Source: DATAOG01 sp963753685 (lineage in GTDB: Bacteria; Pseudomonadota; Alphaproteobacteria; Geminicoccales; Geminicoccaceae). From it: DNA of 64,000 nt. The DNA lies in the NCBI GenBank assembly GCA_963753685.1, contig CAVWDE010000001.1, positions 1 to 64,000 of the forward strand, in the 5' to 3' direction. This document shows positions 1 to 19,037 of the stretch, piece by piece. Below the pieces are notes generated by a model. The model was not told the DNA's origin. It ran no database searches and saw nothing but the letters and a program-made list of their open reading frames with translations. Position 1 is the stretch's first letter. Every line of letters starts with the position of its first letter. The position numbers and the translations under genes are program-made.

Positions 1-91
1 GCGTCCTCGTGAGCGAGGGGGCCAACTTGGTGGTCTGACCGAATCTCGAGCCAGGCGCGGGCTGCGGCCTCGAGCGTGCGCGGAGTTCAGG

Positions 92-601
92 GTGCTCAGA
101 GCGAAGAAGACCGAGATCGTCGACGGCTTGCGCGGCGTCTTCAACGAGGCTGGCGTGATCGTCGTCACCCACTACCAGGGTTTGAGCGTGGCCGAGGTGA
201 CCGACCTCCGGCGCGGCATGCACGCGGCCGGCGCGCGGTTCCGGGTGACCAAGAACCGGCTGGCCAAGATCGCGCTTGCCGACACGCCCTATTCATCGCT
301 CGCCGACCTGTTCACCGGGCCGACCGCGATCGCCTTCTCGCGCGATCCGATCGCGGCGCCCAAGGCTGCGGTCAGCTACGCCAAGCGCAACGAGAAGCTC
401 GCGATCATCGGCGGTGCGCTCGGCTCCAATCTCTTGAGCGCGGAACAGGTCCGCGCGCTCGCCGATCTGCCCTCGATCGACGAGCTGCGCGCCAAGCTGG
501 TCGGCTTGCTGGTCAGCCCGGCCGCACGCCTGCTGAGCCTGCTGCAGGCGCCCGGGGCGCAGTTGGCCCGGGTGCTGGCGGCGCACGCGGACCAGTCCTG
601 A
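92..601 (+). CDS. rplJ: 50S ribosomal protein L10
   Basis: Ribosomal protein L10, base of the ribosomal stalk that carries L7/L12 dimers; in many bacteria it also represses its own operon through the mRNA leader. The product is 169 residues, close to family length, with the usual N-terminal RNA-binding part (VVTHYQGL, VTKNRLAK) and a helical C-terminal tail. GTG at 92 is chosen because GGAG at 82-85 is six bases upstream and the reading starts with the family sequence. rplL follows after 66 bases. Bases 3-38 upstream read open and end in TGA; they could be the tail of an upstream gene (rplA is usual) but are too short to identify. Confidence 0.95.
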   Translation: MLRAKKTEIVDGLRGVFNEAGVIVVTHYQGLSVAEVTDLRRGMHAAGARFRVTKNRLAKIALADTPYSSLADLFTGPTAIAFSRDPIAAPKAAVSYAKRNEKLAIIGGALGSNLLSAEQVRALADLPSIDELRAKLVGLLVSPAARLLSLLQAPGAQLARVLAAHADQS

Positions 602-667
602 TCGAGCGATCGCTGCAGGGGGCTCGGGCGCGAGCTGCCGCAACCGGGAGTCAAGGAGAAACGCACC

Positions 668-1045
668 ATGGCGAATCTACAACAGATCGTCGAGGACCTT
701 TCGGCGCTGACCGTCCTCGAGGCGTCGGAACTGTCCAAGATGCTCGAGCAGCGCTGGGGCGTCTCGGCTGCGGCGCCGGTCGCGATGGCGGCCGCCGCGG
801 GCGCCGCCGCGCCGGTCGAAGAGGTCGAGGAGCAGACCGAGTTCGACGTCATCCTGGCCGCGTTCGGCGACAAGAAGATCAACGTGATCAAGGAGGTGCG
901 CGCGATCACCGGGCTCGGCCTCAAGGAGGCCAAGGATCTGGTGGAGGGCGCTCCCAAGGCGGTCAAGGAAGGCGTCGGCAAGGACGAGGCCGCCAAGCTC
1001 AAGGCTCAGCTCGAGGGAGCCGGCGCCACCGTGGAGGTCAAGTAA
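668..1045 (+). CDS. rplL: 50S ribosomal protein L7/L12
   Basis: Stalk protein L7/L12, which recruits and stimulates translation GTPases on the 50S subunit. The 125-residue product has the three expected parts: an N-terminal dimerisation helix region (residues 1-33), an Ala/Pro-rich hinge (about 36-52), and the compact C-terminal domain beginning FDVILAAFGDKKINVIK and ending GATVEVK. AAGGAG at 653-658 lies nine bases before the ATG. It is downstream of rplJ, its binding partner, and about 250 bases upstream of rpoB. Confidence 0.97.
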   Translation: MANLQQIVEDLSALTVLEASELSKMLEQRWGVSAAAPVAMAAAAGAAAPVEEVEEQTEFDVILAAFGDKKINVIKEVRAITGLGLKEAKDLVEGAPKAVKEGVGKDEAAKLKAQLEGAGATVEVK

Positions 1046-1291
1046 CGCTGATCCGGACCGCCTGGCTCCCGTCCGCACCAGCGCGCGCGCACCGGCGCGC
1101 CGGCGGACGAGGGACCGACCGCGAGCACTGTTCGAGCCCCCGGCCGGACGCGGGATCGATTCCCGCGGCGAGCCGGGATCGATTCCTGGCGGAATGAACC
1201 CATTGGCCCAGGCGCCCGCCGTTGGCCGCACGCGACCCCGCGTCGCAGCGGCCACCGCCGTGGCCGCCATCGCGTCGGACGACGACCAGCC
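1046..1291 (+). other. rplL-rpoB intergenic region with short repeats
   Basis: A 246-base gap with no convincing gene. A 12-base palindrome (CCGGCGCGCCGG) lies at 1092-1103. The 13-base direct repeat CGGGATCGATTCC occurs at 1151-1163 and 1174-1186, 23 bases apart. In many bacteria this gap holds an attenuator or RNA-processing site that lowers rpoBC expression relative to rplJL. Whether these repeats act that way here is inference. No clear sigma-70 promoter was seen. Confidence 0.4.
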
Positions 1292-5386
<4,095 letters not shown>

Positions 5387-5447
5387 CCGATCGATGGGCC
5401 CGGCCCCATGGCCGGGGAACCCTTCGGTCGGTCGAGAGGAGCGAGAT

Positions 5448-9668
<4,221 letters not shown>

Positions 9669-9675
9669 GTCCGCC

Positions 9676-9708
9676 GCGGGGCTCCCGCCGGTCCGGCGGG
9701 AGCCCCGC
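9676..9708 (+). terminator. Strong hairpin downstream of rpoC
   Basis: A perfect 14-base-pair stem (9676-9689 with 9695-9708, arms GCGGGGCTCCCGCC and its complement) around a 5-base loop begins eight bases after the rpoC stop. It is placed where the rpoBC transcript should end. It is not followed by a T run, so an intrinsic terminator is only possible; it could instead protect a 3' end or pause polymerase. Confidence 0.5.
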
Positions 9709-9749
9709 GGGCCTCGACCCGAGGCGCCCGAGCGCTCCGGATTCGGGGC

Positions 9750-9778
9750 TTGACGCTCGCCGGGCGGGTCTCTACAAG
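9750..9778 (+). promoter_or_regulatory. Candidate sigma-70 promoter of the rpsL-tuf operon
   Basis: TTGACG (9750-9755, five of six consensus) and TACAAG (9773-9778, four of six) are separated by 17 bases. They lie downstream of the rpoC hairpin and about 165 bases ahead of rpsL, so they would drive rpsL-rpsG-fusA-tuf with a leader of about 160 bases. Position and spacing support the call; there is no direct evidence of use. Confidence 0.5.
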
Positions 9779-9944
9779 CAGCGGCACTGTTCAGCTGGGT
9801 TGCTGGTGGTGAACCGACCGTTCAGACGCAGCATCCACGTTTAAGTCGACAACCAGCGCGACCCCACCTGCAGGCCCTCCGGTACCGGCGATCCGGGACG
9901 GTGGGTCGCGTGACGTTGTCGTGGTGACAGTGGAGCACGGAGCC

Positions 9945-10316
9945 TTGCCGACCATCAATCAGCTCGTCCGCAAGCCGCGGCAGGCGGAGCCGGCCCGCAA
10001 CAAGGTGCCGGCCCTCGAAGCCTGTCCGCAGCGGCGCGGCGTCTGCACCCGGGTCTACACGACCACGCCGAAGAAACCCAACTCGGCGTTGCGCAAGGTC
10101 GCGCGTGTGCGCTTGACCAACGGCTTCGAAGTCACCAGCTACATCCCCGGCGAAGGCCACAACCTGCAGGAGCACTCGGTGGTCCTGATCCGCGGCGGGC
10201 GGGTCAAGGACCTGCCCGGCGTCCGCTATCACATCATCCGGGGCACGCTCGACACCCAGGGCGTGTCCGGTCGCCGTCAGCGCCGCTCGAAATACGGCGC
10301 CAAGCGGCCGAAGTAG
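9945..10316 (+). CDS. rpsL: 30S ribosomal protein S12
   Basis: Ribosomal protein S12 of the decoding centre. TTG at 9945 is chosen as the start: it gives the family N-terminus (M)PTINQLVRKPR and the usual 123 residues, and GGAG at 9932-9935 is nine bases upstream. An in-frame GTG at 9921 would add eight unrelated residues. The streptomycin-related loops TTTPKKPNSA and GRVKDLPGVRYH are of the wild type. The aspartate in VKDLPG that is methylthiolated in many bacteria is present. Confidence 0.95.
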   Translation: MPTINQLVRKPRQAEPARNKVPALEACPQRRGVCTRVYTTTPKKPNSALRKVARVRLTNGFEVTSYIPGEGHNLQEHSVVLIRGGRVKDLPGVRYHIIRGTLDTQGVSGRRQRRSKYGAKRPK

Positions 10317-10327
10317 GACAGATCGCC

Positions 10328-10799
10328 ATGGCTCGTCGACGCGCCGCCGACAAACGGGACGTGCTGCCGGATCCCAAATACGGCGATCCGGTGCTGTCCA
10401 AGTTCATGAACGCGATCATGCTCGCCGGCAAGAAGTCGGTCGCCGAGCGGATCATGTACGGCGCCATGGACAAGATGCAGAGCCGGGGCGGGCGCGATCC
10501 CGCTGGAGACGTTCCACAACGCGCTCGAGAACGTCAAGCCGACCCTCGAGGTGCGCTCGCGCCGGGTCGGCGGCGCCACCTATCAGGTGCCGGTCGAGGT
10601 CCGGCCGTCGCGCCGCCAGGCGCTGGCGATCCGCTGGATCATCGACATCGCGCGCAAGCGCTCGGAAAAGACCATGGTCGACCGGCTGGCGAACGAGCTC
10701 CTGGACGCCGCCAACAGCCGCGGGGCCGCCTTCAAGAAGCGCGAGGACACGCTGCGCATGGCCGAGGCCAACCGCGCCTTCTCGCACTATCGCTGGTGA
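10328..10799 (+). CDS. rpsG: 30S ribosomal protein S7 (frameshift in this sequence)
   Basis: Ribosomal protein S7, which nucleates assembly of the 30S head. The first 58 residues (MARRRAADKRDVLPDP to SRGGRDP) are in one frame and the rest (LETFHNALENVKPTLEVRSRRVGGATYQVPVEV to FSHYRW) is in the next. An extra C in the run at 10499-10501 (GATCCCGCTG for GATCCGCTG) explains the break. Removing it gives 156 residues, the normal length in alphaproteobacteria. Because of the shift, the 5' part of rpsG reads open straight into fusA, which should not be taken for a fusion. Confidence 0.92.
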
Positions 10800-10816
10800 G
10801 CGACCGGGACCCGGCC

Positions 10817-12892
<2,076 letters not shown>

Positions 12893-12932
12893 GCCCGCCC
12901 GGCCGGTAGCACGAGACGGAGACCGAAGAGCG

Positions 12933-14127
12933 ATGTCGAAGGCGAAGTTTCAGCGGACGAAGCCGCATGCGAATGTGGGCACGATCGGCCACGTGGACCA
13001 CGGCAAGACGACGCTGACGGCGGCGATCACGAAGATTCTGGCGGAGACCGGAGGGGCGACCTTCACGAGCTACGACCAGATCGACAAAGCACCCGAGGAG
13101 AAGGCGCGCGGGATCACGATCAACACGGCGCACGTCGAGTATCAGACCGAGAACCGGCACTATGCCCACGTCGACTGCCCGGGGCACGCGGACTACGTCA
13201 AGAACATGATCACCGGGGCCGCCCAGATGGATGGCGCGATCTTAGTGGTGAGCGCGGCCGACGGGCCGATGCCGCAGACCCGGGAGCACATCCTGCTGGC
13301 GCGCCAGGTGGGGGTGCCGGCGATCGTGGTCTATCTGAACAAGGTCGACCAGGTGGACGACCCGGAGCTGTTGGAGCTGGTCGAGCTCGAGGTGCGGGAG
13401 CTGTTGTCGACCTACGAGTTTCCGGGCGACGACATTCCGATCGTCAAGGGCTCGGCGCTTGTATGCGCTCGAGGGCCGGGGCGATCCGGCGCTGGGCAAG
13501 GGGTCGGTTCTGGAGCTGATGAAGGCGGTCGACGGCTACATTCCGCAGCCGGTGCGGGCGATGGACCGGCCGTTTTTGATGCCGATCGAGGACGTGTTTT
13601 CGATCTCGGGGCGGGGCACGGTGGTGACCGGGCGGGTCGAGCGCGGGATCATCAACGTCGGCGAGGAGGTCGAGATCGTCGGCATCAAGGACACCCAGAA
13701 GACGGTGTGCACGGGCGTCGAGATGTTCCGCAAGCTGTTGGATCGGGGCGAGCCCGGGGACAATGTCGGGGTGCTGCTGCGGGGCGTGAAGCGGGACGAT
13801 GTCGAGCGCGGGCAGGTGTTGTGCAAGCCCGGGTCGATCACGCCGCATACGCGGTTCAATGCCGAGACCTATGTTTTGACCAAGGAGGAAGGCGGGCGGC
13901 ACACGCCGTTTTTCTCGAACTACCGGCCGCAGTTCTTTTTCCGGACGACGGACGTGACCGGGACGATCGAACTGCCGGACGGGACCGAGATGGTGATGCC
14001 GGGCGACAATGTGACGATGAAGGTGAAGCTGATTGCGCCGATCGCGATGGAGGAGGGCCTGCGCTTCGCGATCCGCGAAGGCGGCCGCACCGTCGGCGCC
14101 GGCGTCGTCGCCTCGATCATCGAATAG
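12933..14127 (+). CDS. tuf: Elongation factor Tu (frameshift in this sequence)
   Basis: EF-Tu, which delivers aminoacyl-tRNA to the ribosome. P-loop GHVDHGKTTLTAA, switch II DCPGHADYVKNM and NKVD are present. The frame breaks at 13459-13460: an extra T (GCGCTTGTATGCG) separates SAL from YALEGRGD; removing it gives GSALYALEG and about 397 residues, the family length. Codon use inside the gene is unlike its neighbours: 6 of 13 Phe codons are TTT, whereas the flanking genes use TTC almost always, and TTG Leu codons are frequent. From about 14040 to the stop the local style returns. Recombination with another tuf copy or transfer is possible. Confidence 0.93.
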
Positions 14128-14166
14128 CGGCAGCCGGCAGACCGGGCAGCGGACAGAGCGAACGCC

Positions 14167-14476
<310 letters not shown>

Positions 14477-14501
14477 GCCGGGCGGGCGGGGAGCGGGGAC
14501 G

Positions 14502-15227
14502 ATGCGCACCGGCCTTTTGGCGGAAAAGCTCGGCATGACCCGGCTGTTCGGCGACGACGGCAGCCATCACCCGGTGACCGTGCTGCAGGTGCGGGAGTGC
14601 GAGGTGGTGGCGGCGCGCCGCCCGGATCGCGAGGGCTATACGGCGGTCCAGATCGGCGTCGGCAAGGCCAAGGTGAAGAACGTCACCAAGCCGATGCGCG
14701 GCCATTTCGCCAAGGCGAACGTCACGCCCAAGGCCAAGCTCGCCGAGTTCCGGGTCAGCGAGGACGCCCTGCTCGAGCCGGGCACGGCGCTCTCGGTCGA
14801 GCACTTCGTGGTCGGCCAGTTCGTCGACGTCTGCGGCATCAGCATCGGCAAGGGCTTCGCCGGCGCGATGAAGCGCTGGGGGTTCCACGGCCTGAGGGCG
14901 AGCCACGGCGTCTCGCTCTCGCATCGCTCGCACGGCTCGACCGGCCAGCGCCAGGACCCGGGCAAGGTGTTCAAGGGCAAGAAGATGGCCGGCCACATGG
15001 GCCACCGCCGGGTCACGGTGCAGAACCTCGAGGTGGTCGGCGTCGACAAGGAGCGCGGCCTGGTCCTGGTCAGGGGCGGCGTGCCCGGCGCCAGGGGCGG
15101 CTTCGTGCGGATCACCGACGCGATCAAGCGGGCCCTGCCCAAGGAAGCGCCGCACCCGGCCGGCATGCTGAAGCCGGCGGGCGCGCCCGCCGCGGCGAAG
15201 CCGGCCGAGACGGGCGGCGAGGAGTAG
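14502..15227 (+). CDS. rplC: 50S ribosomal protein L3
   Basis: Ribosomal protein L3, an early-assembly protein near the peptidyl transferase centre. 241 residues, intact. It starts MRTGLLAEKLGMTRLF and contains SHGSTGQRQDPGKVFKGKKMAGHMGHRRVTVQN, the conserved centre. The glutamine in GQRQDPG is the one methylated by PrmB-type enzymes in other bacteria. About 25 C-terminal Ala/Pro/Lys residues extend beyond the compact family end. It sits between rpsJ and rplD with short gaps. Confidence 0.96.
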   Translation: MRTGLLAEKLGMTRLFGDDGSHHPVTVLQVRECEVVAARRPDREGYTAVQIGVGKAKVKNVTKPMRGHFAKANVTPKAKLAEFRVSEDALLEPGTALSVEHFVVGQFVDVCGISIGKGFAGAMKRWGFHGLRASHGVSLSHRSHGSTGQRQDPGKVFKGKKMAGHMGHRRVTVQNLEVVGVDKERGLVLVRGGVPGARGGFVRITDAIKRALPKEAPHPAGMLKPAGAPAAAKPAETGGEE

Positions 15228-15231
15228 GTCG

Positions 15232-15853
15232 ATGGAGGTCACGGTCACCACCCTCGACCAGACCGACGCCGGGACGATCGAGCTCAACCCGGCGGTGTTC
15301 GGCGAGGCGATGCGCAGCGATGTGCTCCATCAGGTCGTGCGCTGGCAGCTCGCCAAGCGCCGCCAGGGCACCCACAAGGCCAAGACCCGCGGCGAGGTCA
15401 ACAAGACCACGCGCAAGATGTACAAGCAGAAGGGTACCGGCCGCGCCCGCCACGGCGCGGCCTCGGTGCCGCAGTTCCGGGGCGGCGGCAAGGCGTTCGG
15501 CCCGAGGCCGCGCGACCATGCGATCGACCTGCCCAAGAAGGTGCGCCGGCTCGGGCTCAAGGTCGCCCTTTCCAGCAAGCTCGCCGACGGCAAGCTCGTG
15601 GTCCTCGATCGGGCGACCCTCGCCGAGCCCAAGACCAAGCAGCTGGCGGCCCGGCTCGACAAGCTCGGCTGGTCGTCGGTGCTGCTGATCGACGGCGCCG
15701 AGTTCGATCAGAATTTTTCGCGCGCGGCGCAGAACCTGCGTAGGCCTGCAGCTGATGGCGGCGGCCGGGGCCAACGTCTACGACATCCTCCGCCGCGACC
15801 TCCTGGTCCTGACCCGGGATGCCGTGCGCCAGCTCGAGGAGCGCCTGGCATGA
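15232..15853 (+). CDS. rplD: 50S ribosomal protein L4 (frameshift in this sequence)
   Basis: Ribosomal protein L4, which lines the exit tunnel and in some bacteria represses the S10 operon. The conserved loop KMYKQKGTGRARHGAASVPQ is present. The last 36 residues (GLQLMAAAGANVYDILRRDLLVL to EERLA) are in another frame; one extra base among CGTA at 15739-15742 explains it, but which base cannot be told because this is not a homopolymer. The corrected protein has 206 residues. Its TGA overlaps the rplW start (ATGA at 15850-15853). Confidence 0.92.
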
Positions 15854-16143
15854 ACCGGGAGCAGATGTACCAGCTGATCCTCGGGCCGGTGATCACCGAA
15901 AAATCGACCCGCGGCTCGGAACACAATCAGGTCACCTTCCGGGTGCGCAAGGAGGCGACCAAGCCCGACATCAAGGTCGCGGTCGAGGGTCTGTTCGGGG
16001 TCAAGGTCAAGGCGGTCAACACCCTCAACCGCAAGGGCAAGGTCAAGAAGTTCAAGGGCCGGCCGGGCAGGCGCAGCGACGTCAAGAAGGCGATCGTGAC
16101 GCTCGAGGAAGGCCACAGCATCGACATCACCACGGGCATCTGA
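15850..16143 (+). CDS. rplW: 50S ribosomal protein L23
   Basis: Ribosomal protein L23, at the tunnel exit, where it docks trigger factor and SRP. 97 residues from ATG 15850, which overlaps the corrected rplD stop. It contains LGPVITEKSTRGSEHNQVTFRV and the basic loop VNTLNRKGKVKKFKGRPGRRSDVKKAIVTL. Because of the rplD frameshift, the 5' part of rplD reads open into this gene; that is an artefact and not a fused protein. Confidence 0.95.
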   Translation: MNREQMYQLILGPVITEKSTRGSEHNQVTFRVRKEATKPDIKVAVEGLFGVKVKAVNTLNRKGKVKKFKGRPGRRSDVKKAIVTLEEGHSIDITTGI

Positions 16144-16160
16144 GGGCGGGAACCTCGACG

Positions 16161-17003
16161 ATGGCACTGAAGAGCTACAAGCCGGTCACCCCCTCGCTCC
16201 GTCAGCTGGTGCTGGTCGACCGCTCGGAGCTTTGGAAGGGCAAGCCGGTCAAGGCGCTGACCGAGGGCCTCTCGAAGACCGGCGGGCGCAACAACCATGG
16301 CCGGATCACCGCCTGGCACCGCGGCGGCGGCCACAAGCGGCGCTATCGGCTGATCGACTTCAAGCGCAAGAAGTTCGGGGTCGCGGGCACGGTCGAGCGC
16401 CTGGAGTACGACCCCAACCGCTCGGCGTTCATCGCCCTGATCCGCTATGCCGACGGCGAGCTCGCCTACATCCTGGCGCCGCAGCGCCTTGGGGTCGGCG
16501 ACCCGGTGATCGCCGACGAGCGGGTCGACGTCAAGGCGGGCAACGCGGCGCCGCTCAAGAACATCCCGATGGGCACGATCGTCCACAACGTCGAGCTCAA
16601 GCCGGGCCGGGGCGGCCAGCTGGCGCGCGCCGCCGGCACCTACGTGCAGCTGGTCGGGCGCGATGCCGACTACGCCCAGCTGCGCCTGTCCTCGGGCGAG
16701 ATCCGCCGGGTCCGCGCCGAGTGCATGGCGTCGATCGGCGCGGTCTCCAACCCCGACCATCAGAACGTCAACTACGGCAAGGCCGGGCGCATGCGCTGGC
16801 TGAACTGGCGGCCGCATGTGCGCGGCGTGGCGATGAATCCGATCGATCATCCCCACGGCGGCGGCGAGGGCCGGACCTCGGGCGGCCGCCACCCGGTCAC
16901 GCCCTGGGGCAAGCCGACCAAGGGTGCCCGCACCCGGCGCAACAAGAAGACCGGGAGCATGATCGTCCGCTCGCGCCACCTGGCCAAGAAGCGGGGAGGC
17001 TGA
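16161..17003 (+). CDS. rplB: 50S ribosomal protein L2
   Basis: Ribosomal protein L2, needed for subunit joining and peptidyl transferase activity. 280 residues, intact, starting MALKSYKPVTPSLRQLVLVDRS. The hallmark C-terminal region NPIDHPHGGGEGRTSGGRHPVTPWGKPTKGARTR contains the histidine equivalent to E. coli H229 in the PHGGGEG motif. Located 17 bases after rplW and 5 bases before rpsS. Confidence 0.97.
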   Translation: MALKSYKPVTPSLRQLVLVDRSELWKGKPVKALTEGLSKTGGRNNHGRITAWHRGGGHKRRYRLIDFKRKKFGVAGTVERLEYDPNRSAFIALIRYADGELAYILAPQRLGVGDPVIADERVDVKAGNAAPLKNIPMGTIVHNVELKPGRGGQLARAAGTYVQLVGRDADYAQLRLSSGEIRRVRAECMASIGAVSNPDHQNVNYGKAGRMRWLNWRPHVRGVAMNPIDHPHGGGEGRTSGGRHPVTPWGKPTKGARTRRNKKTGSMIVRSRHLAKKRGG

Positions 17004-17008
17004 GCCCG

Positions 17009-17287
17009 ATGACCCGCTCGGTATGGAAGGGCCCGTTCGTCGACGGCTATCTGCTCGCCAAGGCGGAGAAGGCGCGGGTCTCGACCCGCAACGAGATCAT
17101 CAAGACCTGGTCGCGGCGCTCGACCATCGTGCCCGAGTTCGTGGGCCTGACCTTCGCGGTCTACAACGGCCACAAGTTCCTGCCGGTGTACGTCACCGAG
17201 AACATGGTCGGCCACAAGCTCGGCGAGTTCTCGCCGACCCGGACCTACCACGGCCACGGCGCCGACAAGAAGGCGCGCCGGCGGTGA
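17009..17287 (+). CDS. rpsS: 30S ribosomal protein S19
   Basis: Ribosomal protein S19 of the 30S head, which contacts S13 and the A-site finger. 92 residues from ATG 17009: MTRSVWKGPFVDGYLL, then the diagnostic TWSRRSTIVPEFVGLTFAVYNGHKFLPVYVTENMVGHKLGEFSPTR in outline. Intact and of family length, in the standard position between rplB and rplV. Confidence 0.96.
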   Translation: MTRSVWKGPFVDGYLLAKAEKARVSTRNEIIKTWSRRSTIVPEFVGLTFAVYNGHKFLPVYVTENMVGHKLGEFSPTRTYHGHGADKKARRR

Positions 17288-17324
17288 GCGCGCCAGCGGG
17301 TGATCGGCAGGCGGGGAGCGAGCC

Positions 17325-17705
17325 ATGGGCAAGCCTAAGCGCGAGCGCGCGCTGCCCGACAACCAGGCGATGGCGATGGCGCGCCTTCTGCGCTCGAGCC
17401 CGCGCAAGCTCAACCTGGTCGCGCAGCTGATCCGCGGTCTCAAGGCCGAGCAGGCGCTGCACCAGCTGACCTTCAGCCGGCGCCGGATCGCGGGCGAGGT
17501 CAAGAAGGTGCTGATGTCGGCGATCGCGAATGCCGAGAACAACCACGACCTCGACGTCGACCGCCTGGTGGTGGCCGAGGCGACGGTCGGCAAGTCGTTG
17601 GTCATGAAGCGCTTCCGCGCCCGGGCGCGCGGCCGGGTCGGCCGGATCGAGAAGCCGATCTCGCGCCTGCGCATCGTGGTCGAGGAACGCGAGGAGGCGG
17701 CCTGA
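17325..17705 (+). CDS. rplV: 50S ribosomal protein L22
   Basis: Ribosomal protein L22, whose beta hairpin narrows the exit tunnel. 126 residues. It has the family segments LLRSSPRKLNLVAQLIRGLKAEQAL, SAIANAENNHDLDVDRLVVAEATVGKS and the tunnel hairpin KRFRARARGRVGRIEKPISRLRIVV. A macrolide-type hairpin deletion is not seen. The stop shares its last base with the rpsC start (TGATG at 17703-17707), which suggests translational coupling. Confidence 0.96.
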   Translation: MGKPKRERALPDNQAMAMARLLRSSPRKLNLVAQLIRGLKAEQALHQLTFSRRRIAGEVKKVLMSAIANAENNHDLDVDRLVVAEATVGKSLVMKRFRARARGRVGRIEKPISRLRIVVEEREEAA

Positions 17706-18385
17706 TGGGTCACAAGGTCAATCCGATCGGACTCCGGCTCGGCATCAATCGGACCTGGGATTCGCGCTGGTATGCGGGCCACCAGTATCGCGACCTTCTG
17801 AACGAGGATCTCGCGATCCGCGCCTATCTGCACAAGCGCCTGAAGCAGGCGGGCGTCAGCAAGATCGTGATCGAGCGGCCGGCCAAGAAGGCCAGGATCT
17901 CGATCCACACCGCGCGCCCGGGCGTGGTGATCGGCAAGAAGGGCCAGGAGATCGAGGCGCTCAGGCGCGAGCTCGCCAAGCGGACCACGGGCGACGTGCA
18001 CCTCAACATCGTCGAGATCCGCAAGCCCGAGATCGACGCCCGCCTGGTCGCCGAGAACATCGCCCAGCAGCTCGAGCGGCGGGTGACCTTCCGCCGGGCC
18101 ATGAAGCGGGCGGTGCAGTCGGCGATGCGGCTCGGCGCCCAGGGCATCAAGGTCGCCTGCCAGGGCCGGCTCGGCGGCGCCGAGATCGCGCGCGGCGAGT
18201 GGTATCGCGAAGGCCGCGTGCCGCTGCACACGCTGCGCGCCGACATCGACTTCGGCCGCGCGACCGCGTTCACGCCCTACGGCACCAACGGGGTCAAGGT
18301 CTGGGTGTTCAAGGGCGAGATCATGGAGCACGACCCGACCGCGCACGACCGGCGGCTCAGCGAGTCGTCCTCGGTGCGCAGCTGA
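17705..18385 (+). CDS. rpsC: 30S ribosomal protein S3
   Basis: Ribosomal protein S3 at the mRNA entry channel, with helicase-assisting basic residues. 226 residues, intact. It begins MGHKVNPIGLRLGINRTWDSRWYA; the KH domain carries GVVIGKKGQEIEALRREL with the GxxG-like loop IGKKG; the C-terminal domain has GRLGGAEIARGEWYREGRVPLHTLRADIDFG. The start overlaps the rplV stop by one base. Confidence 0.97.
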   Translation: MGHKVNPIGLRLGINRTWDSRWYAGHQYRDLLNEDLAIRAYLHKRLKQAGVSKIVIERPAKKARISIHTARPGVVIGKKGQEIEALRRELAKRTTGDVHLNIVEIRKPEIDARLVAENIAQQLERRVTFRRAMKRAVQSAMRLGAQGIKVACQGRLGGAEIARGEWYREGRVPLHTLRADIDFGRATAFTPYGTNGVKVWVFKGEIMEHDPTAHDRRLSESSSVRS

Positions 18386-18400
18386 CGGAGCCTGCCGGCC

Positions 18401-18826
18401 ATGATGCAGCCCAAGCGGACCAAGTACCGCAAGCGCCACAAGGAGCGCAACGACGGCCTGACCAAGGCCGGCGCCGAGCTCAACTTCGGCGCCTTCGGCA
18501 TGAAGGCGACCAGCAACGCGCGCGTCACCGCCCGCCAGATCGAGGCCGCGCGCCGGGCGATCACGCGCCATCTGAAGCGCGCCGGGCGGATCTGGATCCG
18601 GATCTTCCCGGACCGGCCGGTGAGCAAGAAGCCGGCCGAGGTGCGCATGGGCAAGGGCAAGGGCTCGGTCGAGTACTGGGTGGCGCCGGTCAAGGCCGGC
18701 CGGATCATGTTCGAGATCGACGGCGTGCCCGCGGTGCTCGCCCAGGAGGCGATCCGGCGCGGCGCCGCCAAGCTGCCGCTCGGCACCCGGTTCGTGATGC
18801 GGGTCGGCGAGGAGCTGGGCGCATGA
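18401..18826 (+). CDS. rplP: 50S ribosomal protein L16
   Basis: Ribosomal protein L16, which helps shape the A and P sites on the large subunit. 141 residues beginning MMQPKRTKYRKRHKERN, where family members have MLxPKRTKxRK; this decides for the first of two adjacent ATGs, with GGAG at 18387-18390 ten bases upstream. FGAFGMKATSNARVTARQIEAARRAI and GKGKGSVEYWVAPVKAGRIMFEI are diagnostic. Its TGA overlaps the rpmC ATG (ATGA at 18823-18826). Confidence 0.96.
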   Translation: MMQPKRTKYRKRHKERNDGLTKAGAELNFGAFGMKATSNARVTARQIEAARRAITRHLKRAGRIWIRIFPDRPVSKKPAEVRMGKGKGSVEYWVAPVKAGRIMFEIDGVPAVLAQEAIRRGAAKLPLGTRFVMRVGEELGA

Positions 18827-19026
18827 AGGCGAGCGAGGTCCGCGCCAAGGGCGGCGAGGAGCTGCAGGAGCAGCTGCTGCAGCTGAGGAAGGAGCAGTTC
18901 AACTTGCGTTTTCAGAAGGCCACCGGCCAGCTCGAGAACACCAGCCGGGTGCGCGCGGTGCGCCGCGACATCGCGCGCATCAAGACGATCCTCGCCGCGC
19001 GCGCCGCGGCCGCGCCGACCGCCTGA
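18823..19026 (+). CDS. rpmC: 50S ribosomal protein L29
   Basis: Ribosomal protein L29, a small helical protein near the tunnel exit. 67 residues from ATG 18823, overlapping the rplP stop by four bases. It shows the helical hairpin pattern EVRAKGGEELQEQLLQLRKEQFNLRFQKATGQLENTSRVRAVRRDIARIKTIL in outline, with the QFNLRFQ.ATGQLEN segment typical of the family. A short Ala-rich tail follows. Confidence 0.94.
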   Translation: MKASEVRAKGGEELQEQLLQLRKEQFNLRFQKATGQLENTSRVRAVRRDIARIKTILAARAAAAPTA

Positions 19027-19037
19027 GGAGCGCCGCC

